DNA of 64,000 nt from JAHZKN01 sp965250205 (lineage in GTDB: Bacteria > Pseudomonadota > Alphaproteobacteria > Rhizobiales > Hyphomicrobiaceae): assembly GCA_965250205.1 (NCBI GenBank), contig CBDFNK010000020.1:168931-232930 (forward strand), read 5' to 3'. The notes under the pieces are model-generated. The model saw only the letters and a program-made list of their open reading frames with translations. It was not told the origin of the DNA and searched no databases. The position numbers and the translations under genes were made by a program. This document shows, in pieces, positions 44,426 to 52,130 of the stretch (the first letter of the stretch is position 1; each line of letters opens with the position of its first letter).

Positions 44426-45228
44426 TGGGAATACAAACGCAATTCGCGCAACCCTTCCGTTGGGCACGCGCCAGGAACACAGGGCCATCGCACTGTGTTT
44501 CAGGTTTGCCCTGTCAGGATTCTGTCTCGGTCGCCACGTTCACGGGCCGGGATGGCAACCCGTGGATCACCGCCGCTTTGGCAGATGGTGCCGGATCTGC
44601 TGTAAATGCGGATGATGGAGCTGCTTATGCTGTGCAATGCTTCAATGAATTTATAATCGAAGCCTTGTGTGCGTTCGATATCGAATCTGAGGCTGATTTC
44701 GAGGATATTTTACGTCGGGGTGTCGAGCTTATTACAAAGACACTTTCCAACGTTGCAAACAACAACAATTGCAAATCTTCTGCCTATGCGGCAACATTTT
44801 TGGGCTGTGTTTCACGATCTGGAAAAACAGCGTTCGTGCAAATCGGCGATGGCGCCATGGTGTTTGGCAACACCGACAATTGGCACCTCGCCCTGACGCC
44901 GTATCAAGGCACATACGCTAACGAATCTTGTTTTATTACCGACCCCTCATCACGTGACCGGTTGCAACTGACCATCACCGACGATACGCCGCAAACGATC
45001 TTGATGTTTTCCGATGGCCTGGAAGATCTTTTGATCAGTGGGCCAGGGTTAACCGTTAGAACATCTTTGCCAAATCTGTTGGACGAGGCTCTCAAGAGTT
45101 CCCAAAAAAACGGCCTGTATGTTGCTTTGTGCCTGAAACTCAAACAACTTTTGCAAAGTCCGGCCGTCACCTCGCGAAGTGATGACGACACGTCGATAAT
45201 CGCGATCTTCTCTCCAAGGCCGGATTGA
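44425..45228 (+). CDS. PP2C-family protein phosphatase of the TerY triad
   Basis: 267 residues from ATG 44425, which shares a base with the previous stop. Motifs: PCQDSVSVATF, ITAALADGAGSAVNADDGA (metal Asp-Gly), AFVQIGDGAMVF and the terminal SDDDTSIIAIF. It should remove phosphate groups put on by the kinase encoded next. TGA stop shares its A with the ATG of that gene. UGA must act as stop here for normal coupling. Confidence 0.86.
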   Translation: MGIQTQFAQPFRWARARNTGPSHCVSGLPCQDSVSVATFTGRDGNPWITAALADGAGSAVNADDGAAYAVQCFNEFIIEALCAFDIESEADFEDILRRGVELITKTLSNVANNNNCKSSAYAATFLGCVSRSGKTAFVQIGDGAMVFGNTDNWHLALTPYQGTYANESCFITDPSSRDRLQLTITDDTPQTILMFSDGLEDLLISGPGLTVRTSLPNLLDEALKSSQKNGLYVALCLKLKQLLQSPAVTSRSDDDTSIIAIFSPRPD

Positions 45229-46607
45229 TGACGCTCAGCTATACGCCAGGACAAAGACTTCGAGGTGTGAACACAAAACACACCTACCAGCTCGGCAGCT
45301 TCATTGCCGCCGGCGGGGAAGGACGTGTGTATGCCCTTTCCGGTCAAGCAGACCATGTTGCAAAACTCTATCCCGAAAAGATGAGCCGCGACCGGGTGAG
45401 GCGGTTATCTGCCACCATTGCTGCCAGCACGCCTAGCGTTCAATCCATAGCCGCCTGGCCGGAAGATGTTTTAGTCACACAAACCCGTGTCCCAGTTGGC
45501 TTTGTGATGCCACGGGTCGATAACAGCACACCATTACATCTGTTGATCAGTCCGAGCACGCGTTTGAAAGAACGGCCACAATACAGCTACGCGTCGTTAC
45601 TGGCGATCTCCGAAAACCTCTGTCGGGCTGTAGCAACACTTCACCAGGACAATATCATTATCGGCGATATCAATGGGCAGAACTTTCTTGTCCTACCCAA
45701 CGGCACTGTGCGCGTGATTGATTGCGACAGTATGCAGGTTGGCATTCGCCCCAAGTGGTTTCCCGAAGTTAACGTCGAGGACTACCTGCCACCCGAGCTG
45801 CAAGGCAAGCGCTTGAGCAAAACACCACGCACATCCAGCCACGATGTGTTCTCATTAGCTGTGGTGATCTTTCAGTTGCTTATAGTGGGGCGTCACCCGT
45901 TTGCAGGCGCGGATGGACTTGAGCTTCGCGAAGCCATTGCACAACGACGCCATGCGTTTTCCAGCAAGCCTCCTGCCCATAATGCGTTCAAAGTACTGGG
46001 GCTTATTCCAACAAGCGTTCTGACATCAGACGTGATTCAGTTGTTTTCAAAGACCTTCAACTATAGCGAAAGTTGGAGACAGCGCGGCGGCGATACTCGT
46101 CCAAGCGCCATGGACTGGGTGCAGGCGTTGTCAAAAGCGCGACAAGGCTTGCAGGCCTGCATGGCGAACACAGCGCATCATTCCACATCAGCCATAAAAT
46201 CCTGCCCGTGGTGCGATATGGAGAAACGCGGGCTTCCACCGTTGTTTGTTGCCAGACCTACACAACACGCGCGCCCGTCATCTGTCAAAACTCTCACTCC
46301 TACCGGAACCGGGCCTACAGGAACCAGGATAGAGGCTTGGTGCCGGTCTCTACCTGGCCGTTTTCGTCGTTACGCCGCACACTGTCTTCACAAGCTGGCG
46401 CAATACACGCTTGCGGCCTTGAAAGTCATTGGCAGTGCTCTCTTGAATGCAGTTCTGTGCATTCTCATCGAGATTCTAGAAACCTTGATGGAGTTCCTCG
46501 GAGAGCTTTTTACATGGCTTTTTGAGCGGCTAAAAACTGCCGCCGATTGCTGGCCTCTCTGGCTTTTTGTTTTGTATGTCGTCGTGACCGTCCTTAATTG
46601 GCTCTAA
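45228..46607 (+). CDS. Serine/threonine kinase-like protein of the TerY triad, membrane anchored
   Basis: 459 residues from ATG 45228. The kinase fold shows the Gly-rich loop FIAAGGEGRVYAL, Lys in HVAKLYPE, the catalytic loop IIIGDINGQNFLV and VIDCDSMQV in place of DFG, then VEDYLPPELQG. A CPWC pair near residue 325 marks a half zinc ribbon. The end holds hydrophobic helices (ALLNAVLCILIEILETLMEF and WLFVLYVVVTVLNWL), so it is likely bound to the inner membrane. TAA stop. Confidence 0.85.
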   Translation: MTLSYTPGQRLRGVNTKHTYQLGSFIAAGGEGRVYALSGQADHVAKLYPEKMSRDRVRRLSATIAASTPSVQSIAAWPEDVLVTQTRVPVGFVMPRVDNSTPLHLLISPSTRLKERPQYSYASLLAISENLCRAVATLHQDNIIIGDINGQNFLVLPNGTVRVIDCDSMQVGIRPKWFPEVNVEDYLPPELQGKRLSKTPRTSSHDVFSLAVVIFQLLIVGRHPFAGADGLELREAIAQRRHAFSSKPPAHNAFKVLGLIPTSVLTSDVIQLFSKTFNYSESWRQRGGDTRPSAMDWVQALSKARQGLQACMANTAHHSTSAIKSCPWCDMEKRGLPPLFVARPTQHARPSSVKTLTPTGTGPTGTRIEAWCRSLPGRFRRYAAHCLHKLAQYTLAALKVIGSALLNAVLCILIEILETLMEFLGELFTWLFERLKTAADCWPLWLFVLYVVVTVLNWL

Positions 46608-46684
46608 GGCCGCACAGAGCATCGCGCTTCAGTTGGTGAGGATAACAAACCATCGCAACCCGCAACTGCTGGGAGCCATGACTA

Positions 46685-46882
46685 TTGAATGAATATTTGA
46701 TCGCAGTACCGCTCGCACTTTTCATCGGTTATCGCGTCGGCATGCAAAAACGATGGTGTTTGTGGCACGGACCCGTGGCCGCCGTGATCGCTGTTCCATT
46801 GGCGTTTGTGTTTGGCTTTGACGCGACGCTCAGTGTGGGTACACCGGTCTGTCTTGGCGTTGGGTTTCTGGCCGCGAAATAA
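46685..46882 (+). CDS. Small two-helix membrane protein
   Basis: 65 residues from TTG 46685: YLIAVPLALFIGYRVG and AAVIAVPLAFVFGFDATL look membrane spanning. No homologue recognised and no clear ribosome site; doubtful but the composition is coherent. Stop is TAA. Confidence 0.4.
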   Translation: MNEYLIAVPLALFIGYRVGMQKRWCLWHGPVAAVIAVPLAFVFGFDATLSVGTPVCLGVGFLAAK

Positions 46883-46924
46883 ACCCCGGCGGGGCTCCGA
46901 AGACATCCCAACCCTCAGAAACAT

Positions 46925-46962
46925 TTGACAAATCTAGACTTCTGTATAATATCTTACGTAAG
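46925..46962 (+). promoter_or_regulatory. Promoter and operator candidate of the toxin-antitoxin pair
   Basis: TTGACA at 46925 and TATAAT at 46945 are present but only 14 bp apart; TAATAT at 46947 gives a better spacer. CTTACGTAAG at 46953-46962 is a perfect palindrome directly after the -10 box, a fitting site for the ribbon-helix-helix antitoxin. Confidence 0.55.
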
Positions 46963-46987
46963 TTTATGGATTTAACTGGACCAAGTC

Positions 46988-47251
46988 ATGCCCATCGTAA
47001 AAAGAACATTCTCGATCCCTGACGATGTCAGCACCAAGCTCGATGAGACCATTCCTGATCAGCAAAGGTCGAAGTTCGTCACCGAGAGCCTCGCAGAGGC
47101 TTTGAACAGGCGGGCAAGAGAAAGACTGATTGATGCAATCGATAACACCGAGCCAAGTGGCCCAATAGGAAAATCTTCCGAAGAAATCATCAGTGAAATC
47201 AGACAAAGGCACGCTGAGAATTACCAACGTAAAACCAGCGCCGATGAATAA
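46988..47251 (+). CDS. Ribbon-helix-helix antitoxin
   Basis: 87 residues from ATG 46988. The N-terminal KRTFSIPDDVSTKLDE and SKFVTESLAEAL form a ribbon-helix-helix; the C-terminal acidic tail would wrap the toxin. It overlaps the PIN toxin gene by 8 bp. Stop is TAA. Confidence 0.82.
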   Translation: MPIVKRTFSIPDDVSTKLDETIPDQQRSKFVTESLAEALNRRARERLIDAIDNTEPSGPIGKSSEEIISEIRQRHAENYQRKTSADE

Positions 47252-47711
47252 AACAGTTGTACCGGATGCCGGTGTTTTTACTAAACTTTTCTATGACGAA
47301 CCGGACAGTGCCGAAGCACGCGCCTTTTTTGAGTATTGCGCAAGGACCAAAACCAAGCTCGTCGTCCCCGAATTGTTCAAATACGAAATTGCCCAAACCA
47401 GCCGATATGTTGATCACGCTTTGTCAGATACGCTTGATCTGTTTAGCGCGCACCTTCGTGCCATCATGACCGTGTCATCGCCCAACCGCGAGGCTTGGCT
47501 CCTGGCCGAAGCCATTGCAAAGGAAGGTCACCAGAAAAGCGGTTTTCCCTCTATGTATGACAGCATTTATCATGCTCTGGCGATTCAACAGGACGGTGTT
47601 TTCCTAACTGCCGACAAAAGACATTTTGCCAAAACCAAAGCACATGGTCATATCAAACTGCTCAAAGATTGGGAAAGCATCTTTGTTGATTTAGAAGAAG
47701 ATGGGCCGTAA
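47244..47711 (+). CDS. PIN-domain toxin (VapC-like ribonuclease)
   Basis: 155 residues from ATG 47244, inside the end of the antitoxin gene. PIN acidic residues: Asp in VVPDAGVFTKLF, Glu in VVPELFKYEIAQ, Asp in SMYDSIYHALAI and Asp in VFLTADKRHF. It should cleave RNA, often tRNA or rRNA, when released by the antitoxin. Stop is TAA. Confidence 0.85.
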   Translation: MNKTVVPDAGVFTKLFYDEPDSAEARAFFEYCARTKTKLVVPELFKYEIAQTSRYVDHALSDTLDLFSAHLRAIMTVSSPNREAWLLAEAIAKEGHQKSGFPSMYDSIYHALAIQQDGVFLTADKRHFAKTKAHGHIKLLKDWESIFVDLEEDGP

Positions 47712-47732
47712 AAGGCGACATGCGCTTTTAGA

Positions 47733-48305
47733 TTATTTCGTATTATCTTTTTCATCTGCACTCATCAAACGATACAGCGTTGAGCGACTGATGCCGTAGA
47801 CCTTAGCAAGTTCCTGTCGGTTGGTTTCGGGTCTGTCGGACCATATCTTGATTTCTTCTATCTGTTCTTTGGTGAGTTTGCGTTTGGCACCAAACTTAAC
47901 GCCGTTAGCTTTAGCGCGGGCAATGCCGTCTGCTGCACGCTCCTTGATAAGATCACGCTCAAACTCTCAGATGGCACCCAACATATGAAACAGCAGGCGA
48001 CCTGTCGGCGTTGAGGTGTCAATGTTTTGCTCAAGAACGACAAGGTCGACGTTTAATTCTTCGATCTGTTTCGTGATGTTGGAAAGATCACGTACCGATC
48101 GCGCCAGTCTATCAAGGCGCGTCACAATAAGCTGATCCCCCTCGCGCATGAACGTCAGTGCGTCCATGAGTTTCTGACGCTCAGAGTTTGTAGCACCGGA
48201 CTTCTTCTCCTGGAAGACTTTCTCGCAGCCAGCTTCCTTGAGCTTGGCAATCTGCACTTCAAGCTTCTGCCCCGTCGTCGAAACGCGGGCATATCAAATC
48301 TTCAT
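47733..48305 (-). CDS. Serine resolvase/invertase with two in-frame TGA codons
   Basis: 190 codons on the minus strand from ATG at 48305 to TAA at 47733-47735. TGA codons lie at 48294-48296 and 47967-47969. The start reads MKI-(TGA)-YARVSTTGQKLEVQI, where the family has I-G-Y-A-R-V-S-T with Ser as the recombination nucleophile, so TGA stands exactly on Gly. The second is in HMLGAI-(TGA)-EFERDLI, where relatives have Ala or Gly. TRLDRLARSVRDL and the C-terminal helix-turn-helix (QELAKVYGISRSTLYRLM) complete a full-length resolvase. By the standard code it would be cut after three residues. It may resolve dimers of the element. Confidence 0.88.
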
Positions 48306-48626
48306 GTGTCAAATGTCTTTAGGATTTATAAGATCACATCGTGGGACATGATCTGAGACCCAGTTTATTGGGAAGAGCCACAAAAGCAAATTGTGTCTCG
48401 GAAAGTATAGTTTATGGAGATATTTTGGATGTCAATTTTTTGAGAAAATTTTGTGCTACAAAACTTATATGTATACTCGTTTCGCAAAATTAAGAATTCG
48501 AACTATGATAGATAATGAAACATGTGATTGAGAAAACGAAATCTCAGAAAACCCGGTAATCCCCCCGCAAAATAGTGGTGTTCAAAAGTAGAATTTTCTC
48601 GGCATAATAATCTGAGGAGATTTTTG

Positions 48627-48893
48627 ATGAAGACGTCACGATTTAGCGAAGCTCAGATCATGGGCATCTTGCGACAAGCAGAAAGCGGTGTATCAGTCAC
48701 AGAACTTTGCCGCGAGCACGGCATGAGCAATGCCAGTTTTTACAAATGGCGGGCCAAGTTCGGTGGCATGGATGCATCGATGATTGCAGAGATGAAAGAT
48801 CTGGTTGAGCAAAACCGCCGTCTCAAGAAGATGTATGCCGAAAAAAGCATGCAGAATGATCTGCTGAAGGAGGCGCTTGGAAAAAAGCGCTGA
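48627..48893 (+). CDS. IS3-family transposase OrfA
   Basis: 88 residues from ATG 48627: helix-turn-helix FSEAQIMGILRQAESGVSV, ELCREHGMSNASFYKWRAKFGG and a leucine-zipper tail. The AAAAAAG run at 48881-48887 just before the TGA stop is a likely programmed frameshift site giving the OrfAB transposase. Confidence 0.9.
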   Translation: MKTSRFSEAQIMGILRQAESGVSVTELCREHGMSNASFYKWRAKFGGMDASMIAEMKDLVEQNRRLKKMYAEKSMQNDLLKEALGKKR

Positions 48894-48913
48894 GGCCGTC
48901 TCAGAGGAAGGAG

Positions 48914-49714
48914 ATGGCCGTTTACGCAGTCGCGCAACACAAGGTCAGCATCGCGTTAGCCTGCCGGGCATTTTTGATCAGCCAGACCTGTTATCGCTAC
49001 GAGCGCAAGCTTGATGATGACAATGCAAGGATTGCCGATTGGCTGGTTCGCTTGACGACCAATCGTCGGACATGGGGGTTCGGCTTGTGCTTTTTGTACC
49101 TGCGTAACGTCAAGGGTTTTGGTTGGAACCATAAACGTGTTTATCGGATTTACTGTGAGTTGGAGCTGAATCTTCGGATCAAACCGAGGAGACGGTTACA
49201 GCGCTTAAAGCCGGAACCTCAGGCTGTACCAAACCGTCCCAATCACACCTGGTCGATGGATTTTATGGCTGACCAATTGGGCGATGGGCGCGCCATTCGC
49301 ACATTAAACGTGCTGGATGATTTTAATCGCGAGGGGCTTGGTATTGAGGTCGACTTTTCGCTGCCTGCGGAGCGTGTGGTGCGCAGCTTGAACCGGATCA
49401 TTGAATGGCGCGGCAAGCCGTTGGCGATACGCGTGGACAATGGCCCGGAATACATCAGCGGAACGCTGATCGCGTGGGCTTCGAGGGAAGGTGTTCGGCT
49501 TGATTATATCCAGCCCGGCAATCCCCAACAGAATGCTTATATCGAGCGCTACAACCGCACGGTTCGCGGCGAATGGCTGGGGCAGAATATCTTTGCAACG
49601 ATAGAGGAGGCGCAGGAGCAAGCCACCAAATGGCTCTGGACTTACAACAACGACCGTCCCAACATGGGGCTAGGCGGGATCACACCTGCCATGAAATTGA
49701 AACTCGCCGCTTAA
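48914..49714 (+). CDS. IS3-family transposase OrfB (DDE integrase)
   Basis: 266 residues. The integrase core has WSMDFMADQLGDGR (first Asp), IRVDNGPEY (second Asp) and NAYIERYNRTVRGE (Glu). It looks intact. Stop is TAA. Confidence 0.93.
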   Translation: MAVYAVAQHKVSIALACRAFLISQTCYRYERKLDDDNARIADWLVRLTTNRRTWGFGLCFLYLRNVKGFGWNHKRVYRIYCELELNLRIKPRRRLQRLKPEPQAVPNRPNHTWSMDFMADQLGDGRAIRTLNVLDDFNREGLGIEVDFSLPAERVVRSLNRIIEWRGKPLAIRVDNGPEYISGTLIAWASREGVRLDYIQPGNPQQNAYIERYNRTVRGEWLGQNIFATIEEAQEQATKWLWTYNNDRPNMGLGGITPAMKLKLAA

Positions 49715-49753
49715 GTTCTACAGGCGGACCCCATTAAAAATGGGGGGATTACC

Positions 49754-51018
49754 CAGCCGTTTGAGACGCGTCAGGCCATAGCGGATTGCACCGGCAAGGG
49801 CCGACTTACCTGAGATCAGTGTCAGCTGGGCATGCAGCCAAATTTCAAGGTCGTCGATGAGCGGTGCCGCCTGTTCTTGTCTGACGGATTTGCGTTGATC
49901 GGGAGGTTTGCCACGGATGCTGGCTTCTATCCTGTACAGTGCTGCAATCCGTTGCAGAGCTTCTCTGGCAATCCCCGATCCTTGTGCCGCGTGAATGTCA
50001 AAGAAGCTTTGCAACGGATATGGGCGAGGCAGGCAACTTCTTTGATGTCGCCGCGCCGATAAAGATCTTCGAAACCGGCATAGCCATCGGCATGCAGCCA
50101 GCCTGAGAAGTCTTTGAGATGCTCTTGTGGCCAACGGCCCCTGCGATCTGGCGTAAACTTGTAGAAGGCGGCGGGATGTGGACCGCCTGCCCAATCCCGC
50201 TCATCTCTTAGGTATACCCACAACCGTCCGGTCTTGGTTTTACCTGTTCCTGGGGCTAGGACTTTAACCGGCGTATCGTCGGCGTGGATCGCAGCTCCTG
50301 CCATCACATGACGGCCAATAACATCGGCCAGAGGTTCCAGCAGTTCTGCTGAGCGGGCAACCCAATCGGCAAGGGTTGAGCGATCAAGATGAACACCTTC
50401 ACGATTATAGATTTGAGACTGGCGATAAAGCGGTAAATGGTCGGCGTATTTGTTGACCAAAACATGCGCCAACAACCCTGGACCTGGCCGTCCCCGTTCG
50501 ATCGGCATGGACGGAGCAGCGACCTGATGAATGGCCTCGCAACACCGGCATGATAGTTTGGGGCGCACAGTTCGGATCACCTTGAACCGTCCGGGAACAT
50601 ATTCCAGCGTCTCGGAGACATCTTGCCCGAGGGCACGCAATGCGCCACCACACTGCTGACAGGTCTTACCAGGACTCAAGACAACATCTTCTCGTGGCAG
50701 ATGCTCGGGGAGCGGCTTGCGGGTTGGCTGGATTTTGGCTTTGTCCTTAACGGACGCTGGTTCACAGCAATGCTGTTCCGCTTCGGCTTCTGCCTCAACA
50801 AGCGCCAGTTCAAGCTGATCGATGATCTTGTCCAACGCTTCGGACTTGGCACCAAAGCGATGCCGACGCAGATGCGCCAGCTGCAGCTTGAGTTTTTCAA
50901 TCAGAAGATCACGGGCGAGAAGTTCCGCTGATTGCCTGGCAATCTCCGCATCACGCTGAACCAACAGCCGTTGCAGATTGGTCATGCTTCGGTGTGTATG
51001 GGCAGCGTTGAGTATCAT
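49754..51018 (-). pseudogene. IS66 TnpC transposase, truncated and frameshifted
   Basis: From ATG 51018: coiled coil, zinc-binding CQQCGG...LSCRCCEAIH, and DDE parts IHADDTPVKVLAPG and WLHADGYAGFED. A frameshift at about 50010 moves the reading to the frame with FFDIHAAQGSGIAREALQRI and HAQLTLISGKSALAGAIRYGL, which then ends at the IS3 element border (49753). The last C-terminal part is absent, so the gene is dead. Confidence 0.85.
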
Positions 51019-51086
51019 GGCCGAATGCCTATATCTTATTCGGCAGACCAAATGAATCCACAATGTCAAAGAGCACGCAGAAAAAA

Positions 51087-51434
51087 CTATCCGGCCTTCA
51101 ACGGACGCCATGTGCGTTGTGGCATCCGCCAATCAATCCCTTCCAACAACATGGCAAGCTGTGCCGAGGTGATCGTCACTTTGCCATTGATCGGCGACGG
51201 CCATACAAACCGGCCCCGTTCCAATTTTTTGGAAAACAGACATGCGCCCTGACCGTCCCACCAAATGATCTTCAATAGATCGCCACGCCTGCCACGAAAC
51301 ACGAATAAATGGCCTGAGAACGGATCCTGTTCCAATGCGTTCTGTGCCAGGATACTTAGGCCATTAAATCCCTTGCGCATGTCCGTCACGCCAGCAGCCA
51401 GCCACACTTTCGTTTGCGCAGGAACCGGGATCAC
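51087..51434 (-). CDS. IS66 TnpB accessory protein
   Basis: About 115 residues from GTG 51434, overlapping the TnpA stop (GTGA). Family signature: VWLAAGVTDMRKGFNGLSI, FSGHLFVFRGRRGDLLKIIWWDGQG and KKLERGRFVWP. Intact. Confidence 0.93.
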   Translation of the reverse strand: MIPVPAQTKVWLAAGVTDMRKGFNGLSILAQNALEQDPFSGHLFVFRGRRGDLLKIIWWDGQGACLFSKKLERGRFVWPSPINGKVTITSAQLAMLLEGIDWRMPQRTWRPLKAG

Positions 51435-51820
51435 GGTTTGGATCGCAGAACTGTAAGAACCCGCACCAAATGGGTTGAATAAACGTCGGAACCGCAACGC
51501 AGCCGTGCCCCGCATGGGAGATCAATCTCAATGCTGGATAATCCAGGGCTGCCTGACGCAGGCGCTGCAAGATTGATGGGTTCATGAAAACCTTCGCGCT
51601 GCGCCGAAATCGCCGGTACCGTGTCAGACACAATCTCAACTGGCACCAGGGTCGCTTCAGCACCGTATTTCTTCTTCCAGTTGAACAGAAGGTTCGCATT
51701 GAGGTCATAACGACGCGCGATCTGGGCAGCTGAAACGCCTGGCTGCGACGCCTCAGCAACAACACGCATCTTGAAGCCTGTGCTCCATGTCCGCCGAGGC
51801 GCTCTTGTCTTTCCAGCCAT
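51431..51820 (-). CDS. IS66 TnpA accessory protein
   Basis: About 129 residues from ATG 51820 (MAGKTRAPRRTWSTGFKMRV). Helix-turn-helix in VSAAQIARRYDLNANLLFNWKKKYG; C-terminal IEIDLPCGARLRCGSDV is typical of IS66 OrfA. TGA stop overlaps the GTG of tnpB. An inverted AGTGTCCACTT / AAGTGGACACT pair at 51826-51853 marks the IS end. Confidence 0.9.
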   Translation of the reverse strand: MAGKTRAPRRTWSTGFKMRVVAEASQPGVSAAQIARRYDLNANLLFNWKKKYGAEATLVPVEIVSDTVPAISAQREGFHEPINLAAPASGSPGLSSIEIDLPCGARLRCGSDVYSTHLVRVLTVLRSKP

Positions 51821-51914
51821 GAGATAAGTGTCCACTTAGGATTAAGTGGACACTATGATCGCCTTCGAAAGGGTATGTAAGGCGGTTGTGGGCGGACGCT
51901 TACAGTGTGCCAGG

Positions 51915-52118
51915 ATGACTGAACGCTTTATCGACATCAAAGAGGTGACGAGGATCGTGCTGTATAAGCGGGGTGCGATTTATAAGTTTGTTAGTGAGGG
52001 CACATTCCCCAAACCAACTAAGTTAGGCCCTCGAAAGGTTGGTTGGTCTGTCCGTCGTCACATAAATTGGAACAGATTGGCGCCTGATTTAACGGAGTGT
52101 CGGGCTCATCTGGATTGA
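51915..52118 (+). CDS. AlpA-like regulator, second copy
   Basis: 67 residues from ATG 51915: RFIDIKEVTRIVLYKRGAIY and FVSEGTFPKPTKLGPRKVGW, the AlpA pattern. The C-terminus differs from the copy at 25778. It lies between two dead insertion sequences, so it may be a remnant of another island. Stop TGA is followed at once by TAG. Confidence 0.7.
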   Translation: MTERFIDIKEVTRIVLYKRGAIYKFVSEGTFPKPTKLGPRKVGWSVRRHINWNRLAPDLTECRAHLD

Positions 52119-52130
52119 TAGATTATGCAG

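Larger units (their letters stand above)
48555..49753 (+). mobile_element. IS3-family insertion sequence (IS407-like), complete
   Basis: Terminal inverted repeats begin GGTAATCCCCCC at 48555 and, inverted, at 49742-49753; similarity continues for about 35 bp inward. It carries orfA and orfB. It was inserted into, or lies against, an IS66 transposase gene whose distal end is missing on the other side, so it sits at a rearranged junction. Confidence 0.85.

Noticed and set aside
29264..48305. Ordinary pseudogenes with accumulated nonsense mutations
   Set aside because: Thirteen interruptions are all TGA; there is no TAA, TAG or frameshift in the four frames, and the well-known sites coincide with Gly. 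Neutral decay would give mixed stops and indels.
29264..48305. Selenocysteine insertion at UGA
   Set aside because: The proteins are not selenoprotein families, there are several UGAs per gene at Gly sites, and no SECIS-like hairpins follow consistently.
29264..48305. CGA to TGA deamination (loss of Arg codons)
   Set aside because: Arg does not fit the Walker A, resolvase or N-P-G-D positions.
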